The notes under the pieces: generated by a model | Database searches by the model: none | Seen by the model: the letters and a program-made list of their open reading frames with translations, nothing else | What the model was told of the DNA's origin: nothing | Shown here: in pieces, positions 26,281-35,582 of the stretch | Numbering within the stretch: position 1 is the first letter of the stretch | How the letters are laid out: the number at the start of each line of letters is the position of its first letter | Position numbers and translations under genes: made by a program | Assembly (NCBI GenBank): GCA_905182555.1 | Contig: CAJJBX010000016.1 | Span: 62,001-126,000 of the forward strand | Direction: 5' to 3' | Length of the DNA stretch: 64,000 nt | Source of the DNA: an uncultured Ilumatobacter sp. | GTDB taxonomy: Bacteria > Actinomycetota > Acidimicrobiia > Acidimicrobiales > Ilumatobacteraceae

Positions 26281-27555
26281 TCAGTCTGCACCGGACCCAG
26301 CAATCTGTTCGGATTCACGCGCTGCGGCGGCAAAGATCCCCTTGGCCATGAGCGATGTTTCTTGCTTTCGCCGGCCACGATAAATGAGCGCACGCTCTCG
26401 GTGAATACCGCTGTCGGCTGGGGCAGCCCATCCCGCCAAATCGGCCAAATGGCAGGCCAACCGATGATCTCCCTGCTCAGCGACGATCTGAGCGCGAGCG
26501 ATCAACACATCGACGCCGCCAGCAAGGGAAGCCAGTTCGGTCGCGAGCGCAGCATCGGGCGACGGCTTGAGCCGGCTCGCAGCGCCGTCCCACCACCCGC
26601 CGAACTGCCGCCAGACACCACGTACGACGAATTCGGGCTCGTCGTAGAGCGGCCGGAGATAGGGCTTGCTCAGCAAATCTTCCGGGACAGTGACTGAATG
26701 CACAATGGTGTCAAGCACTTCACCGGCGTTCATCATGTCGATGACCTCGCTCACGATCAGTTCCAACGACGTCGCGACGTCATCGAGAACTCGAGCGATG
26801 CGGTCCTTGCCTTCGATCGGCAACCCGTGTGCTGGAAGCAGCAGTTCTGGCCCCTTCGCAATCATCTTGCGGAGCGCTTCTGCCCACTCGATGGGGTATC
26901 GCTGAACCTTTTGCGGGTTGCCGGCGTTTGGGAAGTTCCAGATGAAAAAGTCACCTGACGTGATCCACTTCTCCTCAGGGAACCATCCCCACAGGTGATC
27001 GTCGGTCTCGCCACGTGCATGGTGCAGCTCGATTGTCCGGTTACCAATCTGGAGCACGTCGTGATCGTCGACGATGTGGTCTGGCCGGTGGGTATTCGAC
27101 GGGATGAACTCGGGCAACTCTCCCATTCCGTAGTCGCCCGAGACGCCCCCAAACTGGCGAGCGTTGATCTGGACGTTCCAGTCGTTCGTCGCGGCGTATC
27201 GGTCGAATCGAACGTCAACGTTACGGTGACCAACCACGGTGATGTCGTCGTAGGCGGCGTCGAATGCAACGCTGCCGCCGACGTGATCAGCATGTCCGTG
27301 GGTATAAACGATGTGGGTGACCGGGTCGCTGGTCCACCCCTTGATGGCCTCGACAATCTGCTGTCCTGTTTGGACGTGCGAGGCATCGAACGCCACGAGA
27401 CCATCACCCGTGTCGGCAACGACGCTGTGGCTGAAGCTCTCCACAATGGCGAGGCCATCAGCGACTTCGGAGAGCTCGTTGTTGATTCGGTTAAAAGGGC
27501 GGTCCGTCAGCCCGTTGTCGATGACATCGTTGGAGAGCGCAAGCAAATCAGCCAT
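26281..27555 (-). CDS. MBL-fold hydrolase, alkyl-sulfatase-like
   Basis: The 424-residue protein has a metallo-beta-lactamase domain with the dinuclear metal motif VYTHGHADHVGGSVAFDAAY (HxHxDH) and later ligands in ELHHARGETDDHLWGWFP and LLPAHGLPIEG. An alpha-helical C-terminal region from about residue 275 (ELIVSEVIDMMNAGEVLDTI, then GGWWDGAASRLKPSP) resembles the dimerisation domain of class III alkyl sulfatases. This suggests hydrolysis of an ester, possibly an alkyl sulfate; substrate is not shown. It is downstream of the HesB-like selenoprotein gene, on the same strand with a 30-base gap. Confidence 0.85.
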   Translation of the reverse strand: MADLLALSNDVIDNGLTDRPFNRINNELSEVADGLAIVESFSHSVVADTGDGLVAFDASHVQTGQQIVEAIKGWTSDPVTHIVYTHGHADHVGGSVAFDAAYDDITVVGHRNVDVRFDRYAATNDWNVQINARQFGGVSGDYGMGELPEFIPSNTHRPDHIVDDHDVLQIGNRTIELHHARGETDDHLWGWFPEEKWITSGDFFIWNFPNAGNPQKVQRYPIEWAEALRKMIAKGPELLLPAHGLPIEGKDRIARVLDDVATSLELIVSEVIDMMNAGEVLDTIVHSVTVPEDLLSKPYLRPLYDEPEFVVRGVWRQFGGWWDGAASRLKPSPDAALATELASLAGGVDVLIARAQIVAEQGDHRLACHLADLAGWAAPADSGIHRERALIYRGRRKQETSLMAKGIFAAAARESEQIAGSGAD

Positions 27556-27585
27556 GAGCGCTGACTCTACGCTTTTCGAATCTGG

Positions 27586-27900
27586 TCAAATGCAACACGC
27601 ATCGTCGTCGCCGCCGGCACCGGGCTTCGCCTGAAATTCGATCGACAATGACTTTGTGAGTTTGCCCTTGGTGACGATCCGCATCTGCTCGGCCATACCA
27701 ATGAGCTGCGGGGTGATCAGAATCCGGAAGTCCTCGTGGCGCAGTTTGCGGTACGCGGCGAGGTTCTTGTTCTTGACGTTGGTGTCGACCGACACCTCTG
27801 CAACCTTGCCTCAACCAGTGGGGCGGATGAAGTCGATCGACATCGTTCCACCCTTTTTCGCCAACACCTTGCGAGCATCCTCGGTGATCTGAATCTTCAT
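27586..27900 (-). CDS. HesB/IscA-like candidate selenoprotein (in-frame TGA = Sec30)
   Basis: From ATG 27900 the frame reads MKIQITEDARKVLAKKGGTM, then SIDFIRPTG, TGA at 27811-27813, then GKVAEVSVDTNVKNKNLAAY and on to a C-terminal DDDACCI. Apart from that one TGA the frame is open for 104 residues and ends at TGA 27586. Layout resembles A-type Fe-S carriers (HesB/IscA): the TGA falls at the first conserved cysteine (GxC context) and the C-terminal Cys-Cys matches the distal pair. HesB-like selenoproteins are a known family, notably in marine metagenomes. A hairpin with SECIS geometry follows the TGA. Selenocysteine insertion is inferred; a point error turning a Cys codon into TGA is the alternative. 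It lies between rng and the MBL hydrolase, outside the usual rng-rplU arrangement. Confidence 0.75.
27781..27813 (-). promoter_or_regulatory. Candidate bacterial SECIS element of the HesB-like gene
   Basis: On the minus strand, 14 bases after TGA comes GGTGTC, loop GGTC, then GACACC: a perfect 6-bp stem (27781-27796). The apical loop begins 21 bases after the TGA and has G in its first two positions. These features fit the bacterial SECIS model (loop 16-37 bases after UGA, guanine at the loop start). Confidence 0.6.
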
Positions 27901-27986
27901 CAGATCAGCATCGCACACCCCTCACCGGTGTGGCACCTCTTGTTTATGATGAATCTCAGAACGCGATGAATTGCCGGTCGAGGCGG

Positions 27987-29859
27987 TTACTCAAGCATGG
28001 AGTAGTCGACAACAACGCCGCGGCCATCGCAATCGGGGCAGATCTCGCTGTACTCGGTCAGTAGGCGGAACGCCGATGCGCTTGCGGGTCATCTCGACGA
28101 GCCCGAGCTCAGACACGTCGAATACCTGCGACCGTGTCTTGTCTCGAGCGAGCGAGTCACGAAGCGCCTCGACGACCTTGCCGCGGTTCTCGCGAATCTC
28201 CATGTCGACGAAGTCAATGACGATAATGCCGCCGATATCGCGCAGCCGCAGTTGCTTGGCAACCTCGACCGCCGCCTCCATATTGTTGTGGAAGACAGTC
28301 TCTTCGAGGTTCGACTTGCCGACGTTCTTGCCCGTGTTGACGTCGACCACGGTGAGCGCTTCGGTGCCTTCAATGATCAAGGAGCCACCAGACGGCAGCC
28401 AGACCTTGCGATCGAGCGCCTTGTGTACCTGCTCGTGGACGTGGTGACGTTCGAACAGCGAAAGACCTTCTTTGTCGGCGTCGTAGTACTCAACCCGGTC
28501 AGCCAAGTCAGGATTAAACGCTGCGACGTAGTCGCGGACGTCTTGCCAGAGGCGCTTATCGTCAATGAGGACACCGCGATAATCGGCGTTGAACTCTTCC
28601 CGGATCACTCGCACCGCGAGTTCGGGCTCTCGATACAACAGCCCGGGGCGCTGGGCCTTTGCGGCCTTGCTCTCGATTACTGCCCATTCCTTGAGCAGAA
28701 TGGTCATGTCGGCAATGAGTTCTTCCTCGGTTGCCGATTCGGCTGCGGTACGAACAATGATGCCGTGCTCGTCGGGCTTGACTCGGTCAAGGATCCCTCG
28801 CAGGCGCTTGCGGACATCATCCGGCAACCGTTTCGAGATGCCATAGGTCTGAGAGTTCGGAATCAAAACGACGAAGCGACCTGGCAACGACACTTCCTGC
28901 GTGAGACGGGCACCCTTGTGCGCGATCGGGTTCTTCGTGACCTGGCAGAGAATCAACTGCTTGTTCTTCAGGATGTCCTCGATGCGCGGGTTCGAGCCCT
29001 TGACTTCAATGTCTTCAGGCTCGTACTGCACGTCGCTTCGGTAGAGCACAGCGTTCTTCGGCGTGGCGATATCGACAAATGCCGCCTCCATGCCGGGCAG
29101 CACGTTCTGCACTTTGCCGATGTAGATGTTGCCGTGAATCTGCGCGACATCGTCCGAGGGGCGACTGACGTAGTGCTCGATGAGGTTTCGACCTTCGAGC
29201 ACCGCGACCTGCGCCAAGCCCGGCCGCGCCTGGACGCACATGAAGTAACGCCCGATCGGCTTGCCGTTGCGCTCACGCCCGCGACGCTGCTCGAGCCAGG
29301 CATCATCCATCTGCTGGGTGTCGCCCCTGCCGCGTCCCTTGCTCCGACCGCGCCGGTTTTTCTGGTTCTTGCCCTGCGTGTCGCTTGGCCTGTCGCCCTG
29401 TCGGCTCTTTGGCTTGCGACCATCTCGGCCATTGTCCTCGCCTGACTGGGGCTCGCGAGCCTGGCCATGGCCGCCGCCGCCCTTGCCGCCGCCTTTACCG
29501 CGACGATTTCTCTTTGGCTTGTCGTTCTCGCCGTCGTCGCGCTCTCCATCGTCGCGCTGTTTGGCAACCGACCCAGGTGACATGGTGGACGGCACCGACC
29601 TCGTGTCGCCAATCTTTGGCTTGCGGACCAGGCCGCTCTCGGCAGCTTCGGCCGACGGCCTGCCTTCGCGAATCCGGTCCGGAAGCTCGACGTCGTTCTT
29701 GTCGTTCGACTCGGTGGTCTCATCGCTCCGCTGACTTGCCGGTTTGCGATTCTGGCCACCGCGCGAGCCACGCTGGCGTTGTTTGGCCGGCTGGTCAGCA
29801 GATGGTGCTGAGCTGTCGGCCTCTGAGCCGACGGATTCGTTGTCGTCCGAGTGTTCCAT
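27987..29859 (-). pseudogene. rng: Ribonuclease E/G, one-base frameshift near the C-terminus
   Basis: RNase E/G endonucleases process rRNA and decay mRNA. After ATG 29859 (GAAGGGA ribosome site upstream) a disordered arginine/glycine/lysine-rich tail spans about 200 residues. Then come the S1 region (GNIYIGKVQNVLPGMEAAFV), the DNase-like core (LTVVDVNTGKNVGKSNLEET, GGIIVIDFVDM) and LVEMTRKRIG. Near 28064-28068 one extra base shifts the frame; corrected, it continues LLTEYSEICPDCDGRGVVVD to a stop at 27987. CPDC would be the Zn-link. Probably a sequencing error. Between rodA and rplU the placement is normal for actinobacteria, apart from two inserted genes. Confidence 0.92.
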
Positions 29860-30046
29860 TGGAGAAGTCCCTTCTGCGGAAGTGCGCCACGGCGCCCTCC
29901 GGGACGGAGTCGAGCAGCGAGTGATCGCGCCGGACACCGTCATCGTCATTCGATGGGTGTGATCGCAGCACACGCTGCAAGGTCTGCGCCGTTGCCCCGA
30001 CCAGCAGGGTAAAAAGCACCCACAGAGTCGGATCAGCTACGGCCAT
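29795..30046 (-). CDS. Possible small membrane protein overlapping the rng start
   Basis: From ATG 30046 a frame encodes MAVADPTLWVLFTLLVGATA and a hydrophilic tail, 83 residues in all. The N-terminus could be a membrane helix. The last 65 bases overlap the rng start in another frame and become arginine-rich there, so the real gene, if any, may be shorter or frameshifted. I recognise no family. Confidence 0.25.
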   Translation of the reverse strand: MAVADPTLWVLFTLLVGATAQTLQRVLRSHPSNDDDGVRRDHSLLDSVPEGAVAHFRRRDFSNGTLGRQRIRRLRGRQLSTIC

Positions 30047-30213
30047 CGACCCAATCTACCGGAGCCCGAGGGCCGTAAGCGGGAGCCTGTGAGCAGAAGC
30101 AACAGCGCAGCCGGAATGAGCAGCCGCGCAGCCGCCGGACCGCCCCACCCCAGCGACGCAGGAGCAAGCTCGGGCGCCAGCCCGAGAAAAGCAGGAGCAG
30201 CGGCGCAGCCGCC

Positions 30214-30248
30214 GGACGACGCAGTCGTCCGATGCGCGTCAGCGCATC
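30214..30248. terminator. Two adjacent hairpins at the 3' end of rodA
   Basis: GGACGAC-GCA-GTCGTCC (30214-30230) and GATGCGC-GTCA-GCGCATC (30231-30248) are two perfect 7-bp hairpins back to back. The second contains the rodA stop codon in its loop. They could terminate or protect the rod-shape operon transcript. No T run follows. Confidence 0.45.
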
Positions 30249-31393
30249 CTGCGCATGTGCACGCTCTGGACCAGGCCGAACATCGCAAAGTAGACAATCA
30301 AACCTGAGCCGCCGTAGGAGATAAACGGGAGCGGCAGACCAGTGACGGGCATGATCCGCACCGTCATTCCCACGTTCTGGAAGATCTGCCAGAGCAACAT
30401 CGTGAACACACCAGCGCAAATGTAGGTGCCGAGCAGGTCGCGCGACAGGTGGGCAATCCGCCACACACGGATCAAAGCAATCCCGAGGAGGCCAAGCGTT
30501 ACCGCACAGCCGACGAGGCCGAATTGTTCACCGACTGCAGCAAACGGAAAGTCGGCCCACATGACTGGAATGTCGCGTCCGTTCGTGAGCGGCCCCTGCA
30601 GCCAGCCCTTGCCCCACACGCCGCCGGTGCCGATGGCTCGCATTGCATTCTCGGCCTGATACGTCTCATCGGCACCGGCAGCTGCGGGGTTGATCAGCGC
30701 CCGGATTCGTGCCGATTGGTAATCGTTGACGAGCTGTCCAAAGAATGCTGCAGCAACCGTCGTGACCGACAAGATGCTGATCATCGCGATGTAGCGGGCC
30801 TTGGCTCCCGCAACGAGCAGCACTCCCATCGCGAGAGAGATGATCACTGAGGCTGAGCCCAGGTCCGGCTGGATCACAATCAGCACAGCTGGTGCGCCAA
30901 CGATCAACAAACCGCCAAGAAACCGGGCATACGACACTTCTTCGCTACGTTCATCAGAGAGGTAGACAGCCAGCATCAGCAGCGTGGTGAACTTGGCGAG
31001 CTCAGCTGGCTGGACGTTGAACGGGCCGAGATCGAATGAGATGCGGTCTTCGCCGCTGGCGATACCGAGCAGGATGAGTAAGACCAGGACGACCAATGTG
31101 AGGCCGTACATGAATCTTGCGCGTTCCTTCCAGACTTCGTAGTCGAACGCCATGACGACGAACATCACGACCACGGCAACGAATGCGAAAATTACCTGTC
31201 GAGTCGCAAACGCATACGGCTCGTCAACAAGGCGCGTCCTCGATGCCGAGAACACGACGAAGCCACCCATGATCGTCAGCACAATCTGCACCGTCATCAA
31301 CACCCAGTCGATGTTGCGACTGGGATCAGCCGGGCTCGCACTGATGTTGCCAAGCCCCGAGTCGGGCTTGCGGGAGAGGAAGGATGTGGCCAT
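30239..31393 (-). CDS. rodA: Rod-shape SEDS glycosyltransferase RodA
   Basis: RodA polymerises lipid II into glycan strands during elongation, together with PBP2. The 384-residue protein has about ten membrane helices and SEDS signatures: FNVQPAELAKFTTLLMLAVY, VIQPDLGSASVI, a large loop with MRAIGTGGVWGKGW, and the C-terminal PVTGLPLPFISYGGSG. It follows mrdA by 21 bases, and the mreBCD-mrdA-rodA operon is intact. Confidence 0.95.
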   Translation of the reverse strand: MATSFLSRKPDSGLGNISASPADPSRNIDWVLMTVQIVLTIMGGFVVFSASRTRLVDEPYAFATRQVIFAFVAVVVMFVVMAFDYEVWKERARFMYGLTLVVLVLLILLGIASGEDRISFDLGPFNVQPAELAKFTTLLMLAVYLSDERSEEVSYARFLGGLLIVGAPAVLIVIQPDLGSASVIISLAMGVLLVAGAKARYIAMISILSVTTVAAAFFGQLVNDYQSARIRALINPAAAGADETYQAENAMRAIGTGGVWGKGWLQGPLTNGRDIPVMWADFPFAAVGEQFGLVGCAVTLGLLGIALIRVWRIAHLSRDLLGTYICAGVFTMLLWQIFQNVGMTVRIMPVTGLPLPFISYGGSGLIVYFAMFGLVQSVHMRRMR

Positions 31394-31414
31394 CAGTGCG
31401 ACCAGTCTGCCCGA

Positions 31415-33673
31415 TTAGCCACGACGGGAGAAGCAGCTGGTGTTGTTGAGCTTCTTCGGTGCTGCTGGGAAGATCGAATTGGTATCGAGCGGCTCTGAGA
31501 TCGTCACCGGATCGGTCGGGGCAACTCCTGAGAGCTGAAGGAACATGCACTTCACAACCGGGCCAGCTGCGGTTGCGCCGTACCCAGCCTTCTCGAGGTA
31601 AGCGGCGACCGTGTACGGCTGCTGGGGGTCGATGCTGTAACCCGTGAAAGCCGACGAGTCGTTCCACGGGAAGTTGTTCCGGCCCTGTGCCGTGCCGGTC
31701 TTCCCCGCAATCTGAATAGCCGACGACGGATAGTCAAAGAACAGCTTCTCCCCGGTGGTGCTGTGCAGGTAATCGCTGAAGTGGCCCGGCCCGGTGATGA
31801 CTCGCCGCAACCCTGAGCCGATTTCATCTCGGATCTCGGCAGGCATCGGAATCTGCCGAACGACTTCGCCGTCCACATTCGGCTCTTCGGCGAACCGGGC
31901 TTGCGAGATGTCGGCATACCCCTGGCGATCGGAGTCGGGGACACCGGCTTCGAACACAGCCTTGATGATCTCGGGCTTCATCACAAACCCGAAGTTTGCT
32001 ATGGCGCCGTAGCCCACAGCGAGCTGCAGCGGCGACGCCGACAGCAAACCCTGACCGATAGCGAGCTGGACATTATCGCCCGTGAAGTACCCAGCGCCCT
32101 CGTCTTTGCTGATCACTCCGCTCGCGGCGTAGCGCTCCTTCAGTTCCCGGTCCGGAACGGTGCCATCAAACTCAAAGGGCAGATCGATGCCGGTGTCGGA
32201 ACCGAAGCCGAACAGTTTGACCTGCTGTTGGAGTAAATCCTTCTGCACATTTTCTTCCATGATCAGCTCGCCGATCCGGTAAAAGAACGCATCACTCGAC
32301 ACGGCGAGCGCTGTATGCACATCGACGGTGCCGTACACGCACGGCCCACCGAATGGGCAGGTGGCGTTCTTGTACACACAACGCACGAGGCCTGAGTCGC
32401 ATTTGTCTTTGTCGACCGACAACATCTTGTACGTGCCAGTGTCTTCGTAGGTTTCGGTTGTCGTGAGGAGCCCGGTGCTCAGCGCCGCGTATGCGGTGAA
32501 CGGCTTGAACGTCGAACCCAAGTTGTACCGCCCCTGGATTGCACGGTTGACAAGTGTGGATCGGTCGGGATCGGTCTTGACCGTGTCGGGGATCGGCAAC
32601 CCGCTCACCGGGTCGTATTCAACAGCTTCCAAGTCGGTGGCGTCGAAGATCTCGCCGAACTTGCCACCACCGAGGTCAGATTCGAACCACCGGTTGTCGA
32701 ACGTCGGGTACGACGCCATTGCAATGACGTGGCCGGTCTCGTGGTTCTGCACCACGACAGCCCCGGCAGGCGCCTTGAAAGGCACCTCCTCCGGGTAGTA
32801 AATCTTCTCGTCGGTCACGGGATCGATTTCGTAGAACGCACGGGTTGTGAAGCTTGTATCCCTGTCGAGCGGATTCCTAGCAACTGCCTGCTGCCGAAGC
32901 CGAAGCTGTGTTTCGAGTACCTGCTCGGCATACTGCTGCTGGTCGAGGTCGATCGTCAATTGGATGTCTCGCCCGTTGATCGGGGGCACTTCTTCGATCA
33001 CGCTCACGATGCGGTTTCGGTTGTCGACCTCGAACCTGATGTAGCCCCACTCGCCGTGGAGTTCTTCTTCCATACTCAGCTCGACGCCAAACTGCCCGAC
33101 GCGCTCGTTAAGAGAGTAACCGTTGCTTGTGTACTGGTCTTTCGTCTCGACTGTGATGGCGCCCATGTATCCGACGACATGGCTCGCGAGCGGCGCATAG
33201 GGGTAGATCCGCTCCGAGTCTTCGATGATCGTGACGCCCGGTAGGTCTTCGACGCGTTCTTGGATGGCGATCGCCGTTCGTTCGTCGACGTCTTCCGCGA
33301 CGGGCATCGGCAGCAGCGTGTCGAAGATGCCGCGTTGGAAGCGGTCTTCCATATCTTCGACCGGCACATCGACCCATCCCGACAGGCGCCGAAAGATCTC
33401 TTCACGCTGGCTTTTACGACGCAGGAGTTCCCAGTCGACCGCGACCGAGAGCGAACGCTGGTTGTCGGCCAAAATGCGTCCGTCGGCATCGAAGATACGA
33501 CCGCGTTCGGGGATCAACGGCTTCGTCCGCACCTTAGTGATGTCCACTTCTTGCTGCAGTGATTCCGCTTCTACCGTCTGCAAAAACCAGAGGCGAGCTC
33601 CGACAAGTGAAAAGAGCAGGGTGCCCACTACGGCGAGCACGCCGAGCCTGGTTGCGCGCTTGTCAGCAGCCAT
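31415..33673 (-). CDS. mrdA: Penicillin-binding protein 2 (elongation transpeptidase)
   Basis: The 752-residue class B PBP has one N-terminal membrane anchor (LGVLAVVGTLLFSLVGARLW), a pedestal domain with LIPERGRIFDADGRILADNQ, and a transpeptidase domain. The active-site motifs are GSTFKPFTAYAALSTG (SxxK), SSDAFFYRIGE (SxD in place of the usual SxN) and IAGKTGTAQGRNNFPW (KTGT). It crosslinks peptidoglycan with RodA. It is somewhat longer than typical PBP2 (600-700 residues). Position within the mre operon supports the assignment. Confidence 0.94.
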   Translation of the reverse strand: MAADKRATRLGVLAVVGTLLFSLVGARLWFLQTVEAESLQQEVDITKVRTKPLIPERGRIFDADGRILADNQRSLSVAVDWELLRRKSQREEIFRRLSGWVDVPVEDMEDRFQRGIFDTLLPMPVAEDVDERTAIAIQERVEDLPGVTIIEDSERIYPYAPLASHVVGYMGAITVETKDQYTSNGYSLNERVGQFGVELSMEEELHGEWGYIRFEVDNRNRIVSVIEEVPPINGRDIQLTIDLDQQQYAEQVLETQLRLRQQAVARNPLDRDTSFTTRAFYEIDPVTDEKIYYPEEVPFKAPAGAVVVQNHETGHVIAMASYPTFDNRWFESDLGGGKFGEIFDATDLEAVEYDPVSGLPIPDTVKTDPDRSTLVNRAIQGRYNLGSTFKPFTAYAALSTGLLTTTETYEDTGTYKMLSVDKDKCDSGLVRCVYKNATCPFGGPCVYGTVDVHTALAVSSDAFFYRIGELIMEENVQKDLLQQQVKLFGFGSDTGIDLPFEFDGTVPDRELKERYAASGVISKDEGAGYFTGDNVQLAIGQGLLSASPLQLAVGYGAIANFGFVMKPEIIKAVFEAGVPDSDRQGYADISQARFAEEPNVDGEVVRQIPMPAEIRDEIGSGLRRVITGPGHFSDYLHSTTGEKLFFDYPSSAIQIAGKTGTAQGRNNFPWNDSSAFTGYSIDPQQPYTVAAYLEKAGYGATAAGPVVKCMFLQLSGVAPTDPVTISEPLDTNSIFPAAPKKLNNTSCFSRRG

Positions 33674-33799
33674 GTTGTCAGTGTGCCCCTTCGTGCGAGT
33701 GGATCGACGTCCGCCTGATGCGGTTGTTCTTCACACAACCGTAATGTAGTTCCGCACATTGGCGACGTGGACCGCGACAGGGCATGTTCATCGACCGTT

Positions 33800-34339
33800 T
33801 CAGAGTGCCGGCTCGCGTGGCGGCGCCACCCAGTCAACGCGCTTAATCCGAAGACACCAGCGCGCCAACGGAACAAAAACTGGGCTCAAGAGGCCCGCTG
33901 CAATAGCCACCACGGGGACAACGATGGTCAGACGCGGCTCGAACGGGTCGGGAACACCAGTGAACAGGCGCACAACGGGCAGCATCACTTCGCCGACCGC
34001 TGCTCCAAGCGTGGTGAACAGCATCGCCAGCCACCACTGCGGATCGGCCACGATCACTGCGAGCAGCCCGGCAACAGCGCCGGCCAGTGTCATAGCGACG
34101 GCCGTCGAGCCGATCGGGAGCCCCTCGAGCATGTCGTACATCACACCCAACGTGAATCCAGCGATTGCGCCTCGCTCGGAACCTGCGGCCGCGCCAGCCG
34201 CCGCGGCGAGCGCGAGGACAACCTGGACAATCACCCCCGCGACGGTGAATTCCACGAACAGCGACCGCTGCAGTGCGAGCAGCACCATGCCGGCCGGAAC
34301 GAGCCGGATAAACGGGCCTTGCCAGATCGCAGCAAGCAT
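33800..34339 (-). CDS. mreD: Rod-shape membrane protein MreD
   Basis: The 179-residue hydrophobic protein has about five membrane helices and the MreD-like segment GAIAGFTLGVMYDMLEGLPI. MreD sequences are poorly conserved, so the call leans on length, topology and position between mreC (34 bases upstream) and mrdA. The 126-base gap to mrdA holds nothing I recognise. Confidence 0.88.
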   Translation of the reverse strand: MLAAIWQGPFIRLVPAGMVLLALQRSLFVEFTVAGVIVQVVLALAAAAGAAAGSERGAIAGFTLGVMYDMLEGLPIGSTAVAMTLAGAVAGLLAVIVADPQWWLAMLFTTLGAAVGEVMLPVVRLFTGVPDPFEPRLTIVVPVVAIAAGLLSPVFVPLARWCLRIKRVDWVAPPREPAL

Positions 34340-34373
34340 CAGGTCCCAACGCTCCGTGCTGGACGGGCGCCCT

Positions 34374-35537
34374 TCACTGCTCGACTTCGGACAGCGGGGT
34401 GTACTTGACCACGCGAATGAAGTTCAGCTTCGTCACGTCGGCATACGGGAGAACGTCGAGCAAGGGACCGCCGGGGCCTGAACGGTCGGCGCGGTTGATC
34501 ACGACACCGACGGGGATGTCGGGCGGGGCGAGGCTGTCGAAGCCGCCAGCTGTCACGACCAGGTCGCCCTCTTGGAGAACTGCGATACTCGGGTTGTCCT
34601 GAAGGAAACGGATCTGGGGAATGAGGCCTCGGCCGCGCCCCTCGAGTGCGCCGAACTCCTTGGCCGCGAGCGTCAGAACGGTGGTCGTGGTCGTCGTGGC
34701 AGCGGCAACCAGGTCCACCGGATCATCGAGACCGGCCGATGCCTCGCCAACGACCGGTTCGAATGATTCGCCACCGGGCGCGCCAGGATCGGTCACGAGC
34801 GGACCGACATCTGCGAAGATGACAGGGTCCACATCGTTCTGCGGCAGGGTGGTTCCCGTGTTGAGCACGTCGGTCACAAGCGTCGTGGATGGGCCCACTG
34901 TCGTGGCAACCAGATCCTCCAACTCCTCGTTGGTTTGACCCGAGGGATTGGTGTTGGTCGGAGTGCTGTCGGCCTCCGGTGCACCGAGCACTCGAACAGG
35001 GACGACATAACGCGCATCGGTGATCAGTAGCACCTTGGCAGTGTTGTCGGTGACGCTGGTGATCTTGCCGATGAGACCCGCCTGGTTGACGACCGGCATC
35101 CCGACCTTAAACCCAGAGCTACGGCCTTTGTTGATCTCAATGATCTGATCAAGGTTGTTCGATGATGCGCCCACGACCTTGGCGACTTCGGTCGGGATCC
35201 CGGCCAGAGAATCCAGGCTGAGAAGCGCCAACAGCTCCTGGTACTCCTCAACACTGAGGCGTGCCGTTGCTTGTGTACCAATCAGCCGATCAACCTGGTC
35301 TTGCAGCGCCTGGTTCTTGCGTTCGAGGTCGTCGTATTCCGTGATGCCATTCCACGCACGACCAAGAGGAGTCGCAATCACGTCCGTGGCCGACTCGACG
35401 GGGCTCATGACCCGCGAGAATCCGTCACGGGCGCGGTCAAGGACTGGGTTGCCGCGCAGATCAAGCGTAAGCAGCAGCGCACACGTGAGCAGCAGCCCAA
35501 AGATGACTCGGCGGCGGCCGACGGTATAGATCGCCAT
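34374..35537 (-). CDS. mreC: Rod-shape protein MreC
   Basis: MreC links cytoplasmic MreB to the periplasmic synthases. The 387-residue product has a membrane anchor (VIFGLLLTCALLLTLDLRGN), a short coiled coil (YDDLERKNQALQDQVDRLIG) and two beta domains with AKVVGASSNNLDQIIEINKG, GMPVVNQAGLIGKITSVTDN and a C-terminal GDLVVTAGGFDSLAPPDIPV. An unusual threonine- and valine-rich insertion of about 90 residues splits the beta domains, making it longer than most. Confidence 0.93.
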   Translation of the reverse strand: MAIYTVGRRRVIFGLLLTCALLLTLDLRGNPVLDRARDGFSRVMSPVESATDVIATPLGRAWNGITEYDDLERKNQALQDQVDRLIGTQATARLSVEEYQELLALLSLDSLAGIPTEVAKVVGASSNNLDQIIEINKGRSSGFKVGMPVVNQAGLIGKITSVTDNTAKVLLITDARYVVPVRVLGAPEADSTPTNTNPSGQTNEELEDLVATTVGPSTTLVTDVLNTGTTLPQNDVDPVIFADVGPLVTDPGAPGGESFEPVVGEASAGLDDPVDLVAAATTTTTTVLTLAAKEFGALEGRGRGLIPQIRFLQDNPSIAVLQEGDLVVTAGGFDSLAPPDIPVGVVINRADRSGPGGPLLDVLPYADVTKLNFIRVVKYTPLSEVEQ

Positions 35538-35582
35538 GTCAGAAGGCTCCTGGAGTCAGGGACCGACCCAGTCCGAAGATGG

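Noticed and set aside
27586-27900. Reading the HesB-like gene as an ordinary pseudogene
   Set aside because: Only one stop is present, it is TGA at the redox position, and a SECIS-like hairpin follows; decay by error remains possible but is less economical.
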